Positions 26,822-35,473 of a stretch of 64,000 nucleotides of DNA are shown here, piece by piece. The stretch is from Mesorhizobium loti (lineage in GTDB: Bacteria; Pseudomonadota; Alphaproteobacteria; Rhizobiales; Rhizobiaceae). Below the pieces are notes generated by a model, which made no database searches, had not been told where the DNA came from, and was given only the letters and a program-made list of their open reading frames with translations. The first letter of the stretch is position 1, and every line of letters begins with the position of its first letter. Made by a program: the position numbers and the translations under genes. The stretch lies in the NCBI GenBank assembly GCA_002356515.1, contig AP017605.1, forward strand, positions 3,038,001 to 3,102,000, given 5' to 3'.

Positions 26822-29098
26822 TCAGCCGCCGCCCAGAATATCCAGGATCGAGGTCTGCTTCTTCTTCTTCAGCGGACCGCCAACATTGCCCGGCGGCACG
26901 GGATGGCCGACCGAAGCGGTGGTGCCGTCGTCCGCCGGCATGTTGAAGCCATCGGCATCGACGGTCTGGGCAGGCCGCGCCACGCGGGCCTGCGCTTGGG
27001 CCGCCGGCGCGGCTGCCTGCGCTGACGGCGCCTGCTGGCCAACCGACGCTGAAGGAACCGGCGCCGGCTGGTTGTTGTCGGCGGACGGTATGTCGTCGGG
27101 CACGATCGTATCGGCCGGCGTCGACTTCCAGGTGCCGGGCAGCGGCCGCACCGGCACGCCTTCATGTGCGGCAACCATGAATTCATGCCAGGCCTGCGCC
27201 GGCAGCGCGCCGCCGGTGACCTTCTTCATCGCCGTGCCGTCATCATTGCCGAACCACACGCCGGTGGTGAGATTGGCGGTGTAGCCGACGAACCAGGCAT
27301 CGCGCGAATTCTGGCTGGTGCCGGTCTTGCCGGCCGACGGCCAGGCAAAAGCCGCCTTCTTGGCGGTGCCGATCTCGACGGTGCCGGTCATCATCGAGTT
27401 CATCATGCCGACGATCTCGGGTTTGACCACACGCGGCGCGCTGCCGCCGCTGCTGTCATAGAGCACCTTGCCCTCGGCTGTCGTGATGCGGCGGATGAAG
27501 TGGATGTCGGGCTTGTAGCCGCCATTGGCGAACGGAACATAGGCCGAGGTCAGCTCCAGCGGCGTCACTTCCGAAGTGCCGAGCGCGATCGAGGTGTTGG
27601 CCTGCAGCTCGGACTGGATGCCCATGCGGTGCGCTGCCTCGACGACGGCGTTCGGCCCGACCTCCATGGTCAATTGCGCGGCAACCGAGTTCAGCGACTT
27701 GGCCAGCGCCGTCGCCAGTGTGACCTTGCCAAAGTACTTGCCGCCGTAATTGTCGGGTGTCCAGTTGCCGATCTTGATCGGCGCATCGTTGCGCGTGCTG
27801 TCGGGCGTGCGGCCGGCTTCGAGCGCCGCCATATAGACGAACGGCTTGAATGCCGAGCCCGGCTGCCGGCGCGCTTCCGAGGCGCGGTCGAACTGGCTGG
27901 TCGAATAGTCGTAACCGCCGACCATGGCGCGCACCGCGCCGGAATCGTCGATCGACACCAGTGCGCCCTGGGTGACGTTGAGCTTCTTGCCGCTTTCATC
28001 GATCAGCCGGCGGATCGACTGCTCGGCAAGCTTCTGCAGGTTCAGGTCGACGGTCGAGTCGATGACGATGTCGCCGCGCACGTCGCCGATCAGGTCGGGC
28101 AGTTCTTCCATGATGGTGTCGGCGACATAGTTTTCCGAACCCGTCCAGTAGGACGGCGAACGCGTCGCCGGAGCGCTGAGCGCCGTCTTCAGCTCCTTGT
28201 CGCTGATCTTGCCCTCTTCGCGCATGGCGGCGAGCACGAGCTGCGAACGCTCCTCGGCGGCCTTCGGATCGCGCGCCGGCGACAGCCGCGACGGCGCTTT
28301 CAGCAGGCCGGCAAGCAGGGCTGCTTCCGAGAGCGTGACGTCACGCGCGCTCTTGCCGAAATAACGTCGCGACGCCGCCTCGACGCCATAGGCGCCGGAG
28401 CCGAAATAGACCCGGTTGAGGTACATTTCGAGGATCTGGTCCTTGGTGTGCTTGTGCTCCAGCCACAGCGCCAGCAGCACCTCCTGCACCTTGCGCTCCA
28501 GCGTGCGGTCGGGCTTCAGGAACAGGTTCTTCGCCAATTGCTGCGTCAGCGTCGAACCGCCCTGCGAAAAATGCCCGCCGAGCAAATTGGTCACCATGGC
28601 GCGCGACAGGCCGATCGGGTCGACGCCGAAATGCGAATAGAACCGGCGATCTTCGATCGCGATCACAGCTTCCGGAATGTAAGGCGACATTTCGTGCAGG
28701 CCGACCGCTTCGCCACCGCTCATGCCTCTGTTGGCGAGCAACTGGCCATCGGCCGAGACGATCTTGATGTTGGGGGCGCGGTCGGGGATCGACCAGGTCG
28801 TGGCCGCCGGCATCTTGGCGCCGTAGTAGATGACGACGCCCGCCACAGCGATGCCGCCCCAGATGGCGAGCACGAAGCACCAGTAGAACAGCCGGCCAAG
28901 CACGCCGAACAGGCCGCGCCGGCTCCTGCCGCGCCCACCGCGCGACGACTTCGCCTTCGACGATTTGCGTTTTGCGGAGGCTTTGCGGTTGCTCGGCACG
29001 ACGCGGTCCTCCTCGCTCACCGAAAGACCCGGCTGGGATCGCGCCTGTGGCGGTCCCTCGAAACTGGGCTCGATGCGGCTGTCTCTGCGGTTCGCCAT
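26822..29098 (-). CDS. Penicillin-binding protein 1A (bifunctional transglycosylase/transpeptidase)
   Basis: A 758-residue class A PBP that polymerises and cross-links peptidoglycan. A long basic cytoplasmic N-terminus (RKASAKRKSSKAKSSRGG) precedes one anchor helix (about 68-92). The GT51 domain (about 110-290) has catalytic E149 in IEDRRFYSHFGVD and QGGSTLTQQLAKN. The transpeptidase has S415-x-x-K418 (PGSAFKP), SLN at 468-470 and K591-T-G. The last 90 residues are an unusual Pro/Ala/Gln-rich tail ending in KKKKQ. Other PBP1 paralogues are expected elsewhere, so I give no gene symbol. Confidence 0.94.
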   Translation of the reverse strand: MANRRDSRIEPSFEGPPQARSQPGLSVSEEDRVVPSNRKASAKRKSSKAKSSRGGRGRSRRGLFGVLGRLFYWCFVLAIWGGIAVAGVVIYYGAKMPAATTWSIPDRAPNIKIVSADGQLLANRGMSGGEAVGLHEMSPYIPEAVIAIEDRRFYSHFGVDPIGLSRAMVTNLLGGHFSQGGSTLTQQLAKNLFLKPDRTLERKVQEVLLALWLEHKHTKDQILEMYLNRVYFGSGAYGVEAASRRYFGKSARDVTLSEAALLAGLLKAPSRLSPARDPKAAEERSQLVLAAMREEGKISDKELKTALSAPATRSPSYWTGSENYVADTIMEELPDLIGDVRGDIVIDSTVDLNLQKLAEQSIRRLIDESGKKLNVTQGALVSIDDSGAVRAMVGGYDYSTSQFDRASEARRQPGSAFKPFVYMAALEAGRTPDSTRNDAPIKIGNWTPDNYGGKYFGKVTLATALAKSLNSVAAQLTMEVGPNAVVEAAHRMGIQSELQANTSIALGTSEVTPLELTSAYVPFANGGYKPDIHFIRRITTAEGKVLYDSSGGSAPRVVKPEIVGMMNSMMTGTVEIGTAKKAAFAWPSAGKTGTSQNSRDAWFVGYTANLTTGVWFGNDDGTAMKKVTGGALPAQAWHEFMVAAHEGVPVRPLPGTWKSTPADTIVPDDIPSADNNQPAPVPSASVGQQAPSAQAAAPAAQAQARVARPAQTVDADGFNMPADDGTTASVGHPVPPGNVGGPLKKKKQTSILDILGGG

Positions 29099-29473
29099 GC
29101 CTTGCGCTTGCTATCCCCGGTGCTAACGGCGTCCGGGTTGAAGAGTAGATGCGGCGGTTTAAAGGCGGGTTAAGTCGGAAAAATTCAAGGCGATTGATAA
29201 TCAAATGCCTGGGGTCCGGCAGTTAGTGCGCAGTTGGCGCTCTGTTCGAGGCCCCTGATTTTGGCGCTGGTAAACGGTCGTGGCCGCCGCGATGGAACAA
29301 TCCACGCCGTGGCATTTTGTCCGGGGCGCCAAGGCCCGACCATTCTCAGCCGCGACCCAGGCAGTCGCGGATATGTTCCGTGTTGGGGCGCGATCGCAAA
29401 TGGTCGCGGCTTCGCGTTCGACCGCGCCCTAAATCACCCGTCACCGGGTGATCACCTGGTGGACATGCATGCG
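29099..29473. other. Intergenic region upstream of the PBP1A gene
   Basis: A 375-bp spacer between the PBP1A start and a small hypothetical gene on the same strand. It should contain the PBP1A promoter. Apart from the hairpin at 29433-29452 I find no gene; open frames across it on the plus strand lack start context and family features. Confidence 0.5.
29433..29452 (-). terminator. Hairpin after the hypothetical gene at 29474-29854
   Basis: ATCACCCG-TCAC-CGGGTGAT is a perfect 8-bp stem with a 4-base loop, 21 bp beyond the stop codon in the minus direction, followed by TTT. It is a plausible weak intrinsic terminator. Confidence 0.4.
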
Positions 29474-29854
29474 TCAGCCGATCGCCGCACGGACCGAGAG
29501 GGCTGCCCTGGACGATTGCATGACCTCGCCGACATGGCAGTAGCAGACGATCTCGTGCAGTTGGTGGTCGGTCAACTCGAAGAAGCGCTTGGCTTCGCCA
29601 TAAGTGTCGTCTTTCAGACCCTCGTCGCGCAATATGGGGTCCGTGAAGGCAACCGCTATCGGCGAGCCATCGCCTCGCATGACATCGCGCTCCGGCAGCG
29701 CACGGTATTCGGTTCCGGCAAGCGCGGTCAGGAGCCGGCTGGGCTCACGTTCAAGAAGCTCGGCCCAACGTACGAGACGTTGGGTTCGGCTCATTGCCGG
29801 CTGTGTGTTGACCTCGGCCACTGCATGCAGTTGGTCCAGTGTTTGGTGTTTCAT
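29474..29854 (-). CDS. Conserved hypothetical protein
   Basis: A 126-residue protein without a recognised domain, signal peptide or membrane helix. It contains QRLVRWAELLEREPSRLL, FTDPILRDEGLKDDTYGEAK and FFELTDHQLHEIVCYCHVG, the last with two closely spaced cysteines and flanking histidines that could bind a metal. I have the impression of similar proteins in other rhizobia but cannot name a family. AGGAGG lies 5 bp before the ATG, strong support for a real gene. It stands alone between PBP1A and the beta-propeller gene. Confidence 0.75.
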   Translation of the reverse strand: MKHQTLDQLHAVAEVNTQPAMSRTQRLVRWAELLEREPSRLLTALAGTEYRALPERDVMRGDGSPIAVAFTDPILRDEGLKDDTYGEAKRFFELTDHQLHEIVCYCHVGEVMQSSRAALSVRAAIG

Positions 29855-29966
29855 GGCAACCTCCTAGCCGTAGGTTGGTTGACCCCAAACGCCCTGTGTC
29901 GACATCATAGCGCCGAAGCGTCGATCCGTCATTCTAATTCCATGTCGGGTAGTCGCGCTTCCGGCA

Positions 29967-31043
29967 CTACGCCGATGCAATGGCCCCGCTTTGCCGGCAA
30001 TTTTCAACTCCACCGAATATCGACGACAACGCGAAAAAGGCCAGCGTCTGCTCCTCGCAGGTCACCGCCACGACGCTGTTCGACCGGTCGATGTCGAGGC
30101 CCTTCGGGCCGCCTTCCTCGGGGCTGGCCCGGCCGCGCAGGAAGGTTTCCTCGTCGAGCACGGTGGCCGAGCGCGCGGGCGCGCGATGCCCGCTCCAGTC
30201 ACCGTCGCCGGCATAGACATGCACCATCCGGCTGCCGGCGTCGGCGACGAGGATGTGCCGGTCGTCGCTCGTGAAGCGCACGCCATGCGGATAGCCGGCG
30301 TGTTGCAGAACGCCGGCGGGTTCAGTGCCGGGTCCAAGCGACGCGGACATGCGGTAGAGTTTCACATCCTGGGTGCCGTGGCTGCTGACCGCGATCCAGC
30401 GGCCGTCATGGCTGAGCGCAATGCCGTCCGGTATGTCCAGACCACGCTCCAGCAGCCGCTGGTTGCTCGTCGTGCGATAGCCGAGCCATCGGTTGACCAC
30501 GTGCCGGGTGACCAGATGCGTGTAATTGTTGCAGACCAGCAGGCTGACGCGACCGCGCGGCACCCGCCTGACGGCAATCGAACCCGGCGAATTCAGCTTG
30601 CAAAGCCGCCTGCCCTTTACCCGGCGAATGGCTGATATCTCGAGGCTCTGGCCAGCCGGTTCTTCGCGCGGCAGGCTGAAGATCGCAACCAACCCATCGC
30701 GGTTGGCGATCGCCAGGGTGCGGTCATCGATGAAATCCAGGCCATGGATTTCGCTCATATCGTCTGATGTCAGCTCCATGAAATCGTGAAGCGTAACGAC
30801 TGGACCATCGGATCCGGCCTCGATGTCGATGCGCAGAACCAGCAAGCGCTTGCGCGCATAGCCGGCAATCGCCAGCAATCGATTGTCCGGTGAAAAGCGC
30901 AGATCCTCGGTGCGTCCAATCGCCGAAAGCGCCGCCCGCACCGCCGCATTGGCCTTGAAGGCGATCACGGGGATTGTTCGTGGTGCGCCCTGAGGATCGA
31001 ACGACGAAAGGGGTCGAGAAGTATCCAACTGTTCCCCGTCCAT
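29967..31043 (-). CDS. Beta-propeller (YncE/NHL/WD-like) hypothetical protein
   Basis: A 358-residue protein with repeated blades of the form 'DLRFSPDNRLLAIAGYARKR', 'IHGLDFIDDRTLAIANRDG', 'PDGIALSHDGRWIAVSSHG', 'PHGVRFTSDDRHILVADAG' and 'KGLDIDRSNSVVAVTCEEQ', about six to seven in all, which indicates a beta-propeller fold. It lacks a clear signal peptide at the chosen ATG (31043); the frame is open further upstream. It lies 117 bp downstream of a GT-A-like gene on the same strand. The function is unknown; propellers of this type serve as binding scaffolds. Confidence 0.75.
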   Translation of the reverse strand: MDGEQLDTSRPLSSFDPQGAPRTIPVIAFKANAAVRAALSAIGRTEDLRFSPDNRLLAIAGYARKRLLVLRIDIEAGSDGPVVTLHDFMELTSDDMSEIHGLDFIDDRTLAIANRDGLVAIFSLPREEPAGQSLEISAIRRVKGRRLCKLNSPGSIAVRRVPRGRVSLLVCNNYTHLVTRHVVNRWLGYRTTSNQRLLERGLDIPDGIALSHDGRWIAVSSHGTQDVKLYRMSASLGPGTEPAGVLQHAGYPHGVRFTSDDRHILVADAGSRMVHVYAGDGDWSGHRAPARSATVLDEETFLRGRASPEEGGPKGLDIDRSNSVVAVTCEEQTLAFFALSSIFGGVENCRQSGAIASA

Positions 31044-31160
31044 TGACGACTGTTGCCCCGTTTCGATGTTGCCGACTAAACCCACGGCGACCGCGGCGCT
31101 TCTATCGCTCGACGCTGCCCGCCATCTGGAAATCAAGCGACGTGACGAGCCCCGATCTGT

Positions 31161-32075
31161 TCAGATCGGCTCGAACGTCACATCCGGCTGGTCAGGGCCC
31201 CCAACCTGTCGCAACAAGGCGACAAGATGCTCGCGCCTGTCAACCGGCTGTTTTCGCCAGTTTGAAGCGTTCGTGACATGCAGCCAGCCGTCAACCGACA
31301 TGAAGAAATCCTCGTGCGGGTCATCGCCCTCGCCGAAGTGCAGCAACTTGTTTTCGGTAGATCTGACCCGTGCGGGATCGATCGAGCGGTAGAGCAGCGG
31401 CCAGTTGCCACCACCCGAATCCATATGGAATTTGTAGCTCGGCGCGAAATCCAGCCGCTGCCGCAACAGGCTTCCATCGAAAAAACAGAAGCCGGGCCAC
31501 AGGAACCAGCCGCCCGGCGTCGGCGTATCGTGCCGCATACTGCCATAGACACTTTTGCCCTTCAGCCGGTCGCGGATTGAAAACGGTTCCGTCGGAAAGA
31601 TGTCGTGGTCGATGAAGCCGAACAGCTTCGGGCCATAACCGGTCATGAAATTCCGCACGATCCAGTTGATCGCCTGGCCGTGCGATCTGCTGACCACCAG
31701 CCTATTCCTCGGCAACGAGACGTAGGGGACGTGCTGGCGACGGCAGAGGTCGCGGATTGCGTCCCTTGCCTCCTGCTTCTTGCTGTTGTCGAAGACGATG
31801 TAGCTCTCGTGCTCGGCCAGGTATCGGCGCACGAGATGGATTTGCCATGCGATCACATCAGGCCGGTTGAAGGCGACGCTGGCGACGATCGCGTTACGGA
31901 ACGCTTGCTGTCGTCCCTGCAATTCGCTGACCGGCGCCGATGTCCTCAGGAAGCGAAAAGTCCGCCAGCGATAGCGCAGCAGCGCCTCGCGCCGTGGCGG
32001 CCGGTTAAGCCTCTCCCATTCCGCCACGGTAATCCTGGGCTGATCTTCGCCTGCCGGCGCATCGGAAGCCACCAT
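31161..32075 (-). CDS. Hypothetical protein with glycosyltransferase-A-like features
   Basis: A 304-residue protein with no family I can name. It has an opening strand-helix (AIVASVAFNRPDVIAWQIHL), SYIVFDNSKKQEARDAIRDL, and FGFIDHDIFPTEPF, where D156-H157-D158 resembles the DxD metal-nucleotide motif of GT-A glycosyltransferases. GEGDDPHEDFFMSVDGWLHV near the end may supply the acceptor-site acid residues. The start at 32075 is supported by AGGAG 7 bp upstream; ATG 32090 is possible. It is upstream of the beta-propeller gene. Surface polysaccharide modification is a guess from the fold only. Confidence 0.65.
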   Translation of the reverse strand: MVASDAPAGEDQPRITVAEWERLNRPPRREALLRYRWRTFRFLRTSAPVSELQGRQQAFRNAIVASVAFNRPDVIAWQIHLVRRYLAEHESYIVFDNSKKQEARDAIRDLCRRQHVPYVSLPRNRLVVSRSHGQAINWIVRNFMTGYGPKLFGFIDHDIFPTEPFSIRDRLKGKSVYGSMRHDTPTPGGWFLWPGFCFFDGSLLRQRLDFAPSYKFHMDSGGGNWPLLYRSIDPARVRSTENKLLHFGEGDDPHEDFFMSVDGWLHVTNASNWRKQPVDRREHLVALLRQVGGPDQPDVTFEPI

Positions 32076-32110
32076 GCCGCGCTCCTGCATCCTCAATATC
32101 GACGGCGGAC

Positions 32111-32257
32111 TCAGTTCTGCTGGATCGAAATGCCCTTGTCGTCGATCTTGAGTTCCACGCCTTTCGGCTTGGTCTGCTCGCGGTAGACATAGACGCCGAG
32201 CGCGATGACCACGACGACGAGCGCGCCAATGATGAGATAGAGCGTATTCTGCTTCAT
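32111..32257 (-). CDS. Small single-pass membrane protein
   Basis: A 48-residue protein: MKQNTLYLIIGALVVVVIAL begins with one hydrophobic helix (about 6-25), followed by a polar tail VYREQTKPKGVELKIDDKG and ISIQQN. It is too short for standard gene filters but has an ideal membrane helix, a GGG-type ribosome binding site 8 bp upstream and position between a GlsB/YeaQ membrane protein gene (25-bp gap) and the GT-like gene. It could be a subunit or regulator of a membrane complex; nothing more can be said. Confidence 0.7.
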   Translation of the reverse strand: MKQNTLYLIIGALVVVVIALGVYVYREQTKPKGVELKIDDKGISIQQN

Positions 32258-32282
32258 GGCGCGCCCTTTGTCGTCTTGAGCC

Positions 32283-32537
32283 TCAGGCTCGTTTCAGGAC
32301 CTTGACCAGCACCAAGAGGATGATGGCACCGATCGTGGCGTGGATGATGGAAGCAATGACGCCGCCGCCGATGGAGAAGCCGATCCGTGGCAACAGCCAG
32401 CCGGCGATGAACGCGCCGACGATGCCGACGATGATGTTGCCGATCAGGCCGAAGCCGAAACCGGAAACGATGAGACCGGCAAGCCAGCCGGCGATAGCAC
32501 CAATGATGATGAAGACGAGCAGGCTTTCGACGCCCAT
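32283..32537 (-). CDS. GlsB/YeaQ/YmgE family stress response membrane protein
   Basis: An 84-residue membrane protein with three glycine-rich helices: LLVFIIIGAIAGWLAGLI, GLIGNIIVGIVGAFIAGWLL and VIASIIHATIGAIILLVLV. The order and the GNIIVGIVGA motif identify the transglycosylase-associated/YeaQ family, often induced by stress. GGAGGAAAT lies right before the ATG at 32537, which sets the start. It precedes the 48-residue membrane protein and was probably duplicated many times in this order. Confidence 0.9.
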   Translation of the reverse strand: MGVESLLVFIIIGAIAGWLAGLIVSGFGFGLIGNIIVGIVGAFIAGWLLPRIGFSIGGGVIASIIHATIGAIILLVLVKVLKRA

Positions 32538-32648
32538 GGCGATTTCCTCCGAGCAAAGAGGGCGAGCGCGGAGCGGAAGGCTCCGAATCGGCCCCGATAT
32601 CAACGGCTTCAGGCTATTCGAAAGCAGCTGGCCTCGCCAGCTTCGCGG

Positions 32649-32864
32649 TCATTCGTCGTTGTCGCCACTGGCAGTGGGCCGCCAGCTGGTCGGCTCGACC
32701 TTCTTTTGCGTGTTGCTGTCGATGTAGACCCACCAGCCGCCATCACGATATTGCGCGATGGATTCGTTGACGACGCCGTCGCTGTCCTTCCACATGACAG
32801 AAACTTTGGAGCCGTCGGTCGGCGCTGTCGACATCGGCTTTCGGTCGGCCATCCAATCCCCCAT
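32649..32864 (-). CDS. Small hypothetical protein (DUF551-like motif)
   Basis: A 71-residue protein whose start MGDWMADRKPMSTAPTDGSK and middle VNESIAQYRDGGWWVYID resemble DUF551-type 'PMSTAPKDG' proteins that are common in phages and rhizobia. The start is uncertain: no good ribosome binding site precedes ATG 32864, ATG 32903 would add 13 residues, and the open frame reaches 32939, 4 bp past the end of the exonuclease gene. It may be read from the exonuclease transcript. Function unknown. Confidence 0.55.
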   Translation of the reverse strand: MGDWMADRKPMSTAPTDGSKVSVMWKDSDGVVNESIAQYRDGGWWVYIDSNTQKKVEPTSWRPTASGDNDE

Positions 32865-32943
32865 CGAGCCGTTAACCTGGGCCGACAACGCGGCGGCCAG
32901 CATCTGGTTCCAGCCGGCCACCGGCCAGGAGGCTTTCAAGCGA

Positions 32944-33564
32944 TCAGCTGTGCGCGAAGATATCCTCTTCGTCCCAGCCCATCAGGTCAAGCTTGGCCCG
33001 CGTCGGCAGGAAGCGGAAGCAGGCATCGGCCTCCTTGGCCCGCCCCTCGCGCGCCAGCCGCCCGGCCAGCACATCGCGCAGCCGGTGCAGATAGAGCACG
33101 TCGGAAGCGGCATATTCGAGCTGCTCGGGCGACAGCGTCTCGGCCGCCCAATCCGATGATTGCTGCGCCTTTGACAGGCCGACGCCGAGAAGCTCGAAGC
33201 AGATGTCCTTCAGCCCGTGACGGTCAGTATAGGTGCGGGTCAGCCGTGAGGCGATCTTGGTGCAGAACACCGGTTCGGGCATCACCCCGAACGCGTTGTA
33301 GAGCACGGCAAGGTCGAAGCGTCCGAAATGGAAGAGCTTCGTCACGCCGCGATTCCTGAGCAGACTGACGAGGTTCGGCGCCTTCTTCTGGCCGGGCGCG
33401 ATCTGGATGACATCGGCGCTGCCGTCACCAGGCGATATCTGCACCACGCACAACCGGTCGCGATGCGGGTTCAGCCCCAGCGTCTCGGTGTCGATAGCCA
33501 CCGCCCCGACGTTGTAATGCGAAAGGTCGGGCAAATCATGCTTGTGGAAACGGATGTCAGCCAT
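32944..33564 (-). CDS. Ribonuclease D-like 3'-5' exonuclease (DEDDy)
   Basis: A 206-residue stand-alone DEDD exonuclease domain. The motifs are complete: Exo I GAVAIDTETLGLN (D and E), Exo II LFHFGRFDLAVL, and Exo III LEYAASDVLYL with the tyrosine of the DEDDy group. It lacks the HRDC domains of full-length RNase D, as is normal for the short rhizobial paralogue (a full rnd is expected elsewhere). It should trim 3' ends of RNA. The ATG at 33564 lies in the leader shared with the dipeptidase gene upstream (78-bp gap). Confidence 0.9.
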   Translation of the reverse strand: MADIRFHKHDLPDLSHYNVGAVAIDTETLGLNPHRDRLCVVQISPGDGSADVIQIAPGQKKAPNLVSLLRNRGVTKLFHFGRFDLAVLYNAFGVMPEPVFCTKIASRLTRTYTDRHGLKDICFELLGVGLSKAQQSSDWAAETLSPEQLEYAASDVLYLHRLRDVLAGRLAREGRAKEADACFRFLPTRAKLDLMGWDEEDIFAHS

Positions 33565-33642
33565 TGTCTTCTCCGGTCGCGGCGTTCCCCGTCCTCGCCG
33601 CGATCCGGTGAAAAATCAACAAGAAAACGACTTTTGAGCCGC

Positions 33643-35028
<1,386 letters not shown>

Positions 35029-35152
35029 TTGGCAAGCCTTTCGATTCAGTGGCGGAACCGTAAAGGCAGAGCGGCGAAACGAAAAGCCCGGGACGATTGG
35101 ACCACGGCGCCTATCGGCTGCCGCAGGCCAAAGAAGTCGGCTGCCGCGAGGC

Positions 35153-35299
35153 AAAAAAAGACCGCCGTGGTGGAGGGGGAACCACGGCGGCCTCATACTC
35201 GAAACGATGCGGCAGCCCGGAGAGGGGGGATAGGCTGCCGCAATTGTCCGGGATAGGCGGGGGACGGGCCTTGCTCCGGACTTCGGCGAAAACTGCCGA
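35153..35299 (-). ncRNA. Small RNA beside polA, probable alpha-r7 (Smr7C) family
   Basis: The minus strand encodes an apparent 147-nt RNA of stacked hairpins: TCGGC/GCCGA at the 5' end, GTCCGG/CCGGAC, TGCGGCAGCC paired with GGCTGCCGCA, and a terminator CCGCCGTGGT/ACCACGGCGG (35162-35190) followed by seven T. Two loops are C-rich (TATCCCCCCTC and TCCCCCTCC), resembling anti-Shine-Dalgarno loops. A promoter-like TTGAAT-N18-AAATAC lies at 35335-35306. Size, position against polA and structure fit the Rhizobiales alpha-r7 family, first described as Smr7C beside polA in S. meliloti. The 5' end is estimated from the promoter. Confidence 0.7.
35162..35190 (-). terminator. Rho-independent terminator of the small RNA
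   Basis: On the minus strand a perfect 10-bp stem (CCGCCGTGGT with ACCACGGCGG) and 9-base loop are followed directly by seven T (the A-run 35153-35159). No protein-coding gene is read into it, which argues for an independent RNA gene. Confidence 0.85.
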
Positions 35300-35343
35300 T
35301 GACGTGTATTTGGGTCTCTGAACGTGGCGATTCAAGGGCATCA

Positions 35344-35363
35344 ACGTTACACTTTTGTAACGT
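35344..35363. promoter_or_regulatory. Perfect palindrome ACGTTACA-N4-TGTAACGT upstream of the small RNA and polA
   Basis: An 8-bp perfect inverted repeat with a 4-bp spacer (CTTT), located 9 bp upstream of the -35 box of the small RNA and 110 bp upstream of the polA ATG. This spacing suits an activator or repressor site for the RNA promoter. The rest of the 35300-35473 spacer shows only a small hairpin (cccgtgatcggg). Confidence 0.55.
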
Positions 35364-35473
35364 GCCCGTGATCGGGCCTGTAGAACCCCGATCTGTCAGG
35401 GTGTTGCCGGAACCGGTACCTGACGGTGTCTTTGGCATGGACCAAGCCATCGCGCCGCGCTATCCCTGCCGGC

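Noticed and set aside
27164..29173. 669-codon open frame on the plus strand opposite the PBP1A gene
   Set aside because: Antisense of a gene with complete catalytic motifs; composition is Arg/Asp/Gly-rich like other shadows.
29234..30274. 346-codon plus-strand frame across the PBP1A spacer and two genes
   Set aside because: Covers the 3' parts of the minus-strand genes at 29474 and 29967, both of which have better support, and has no domain.
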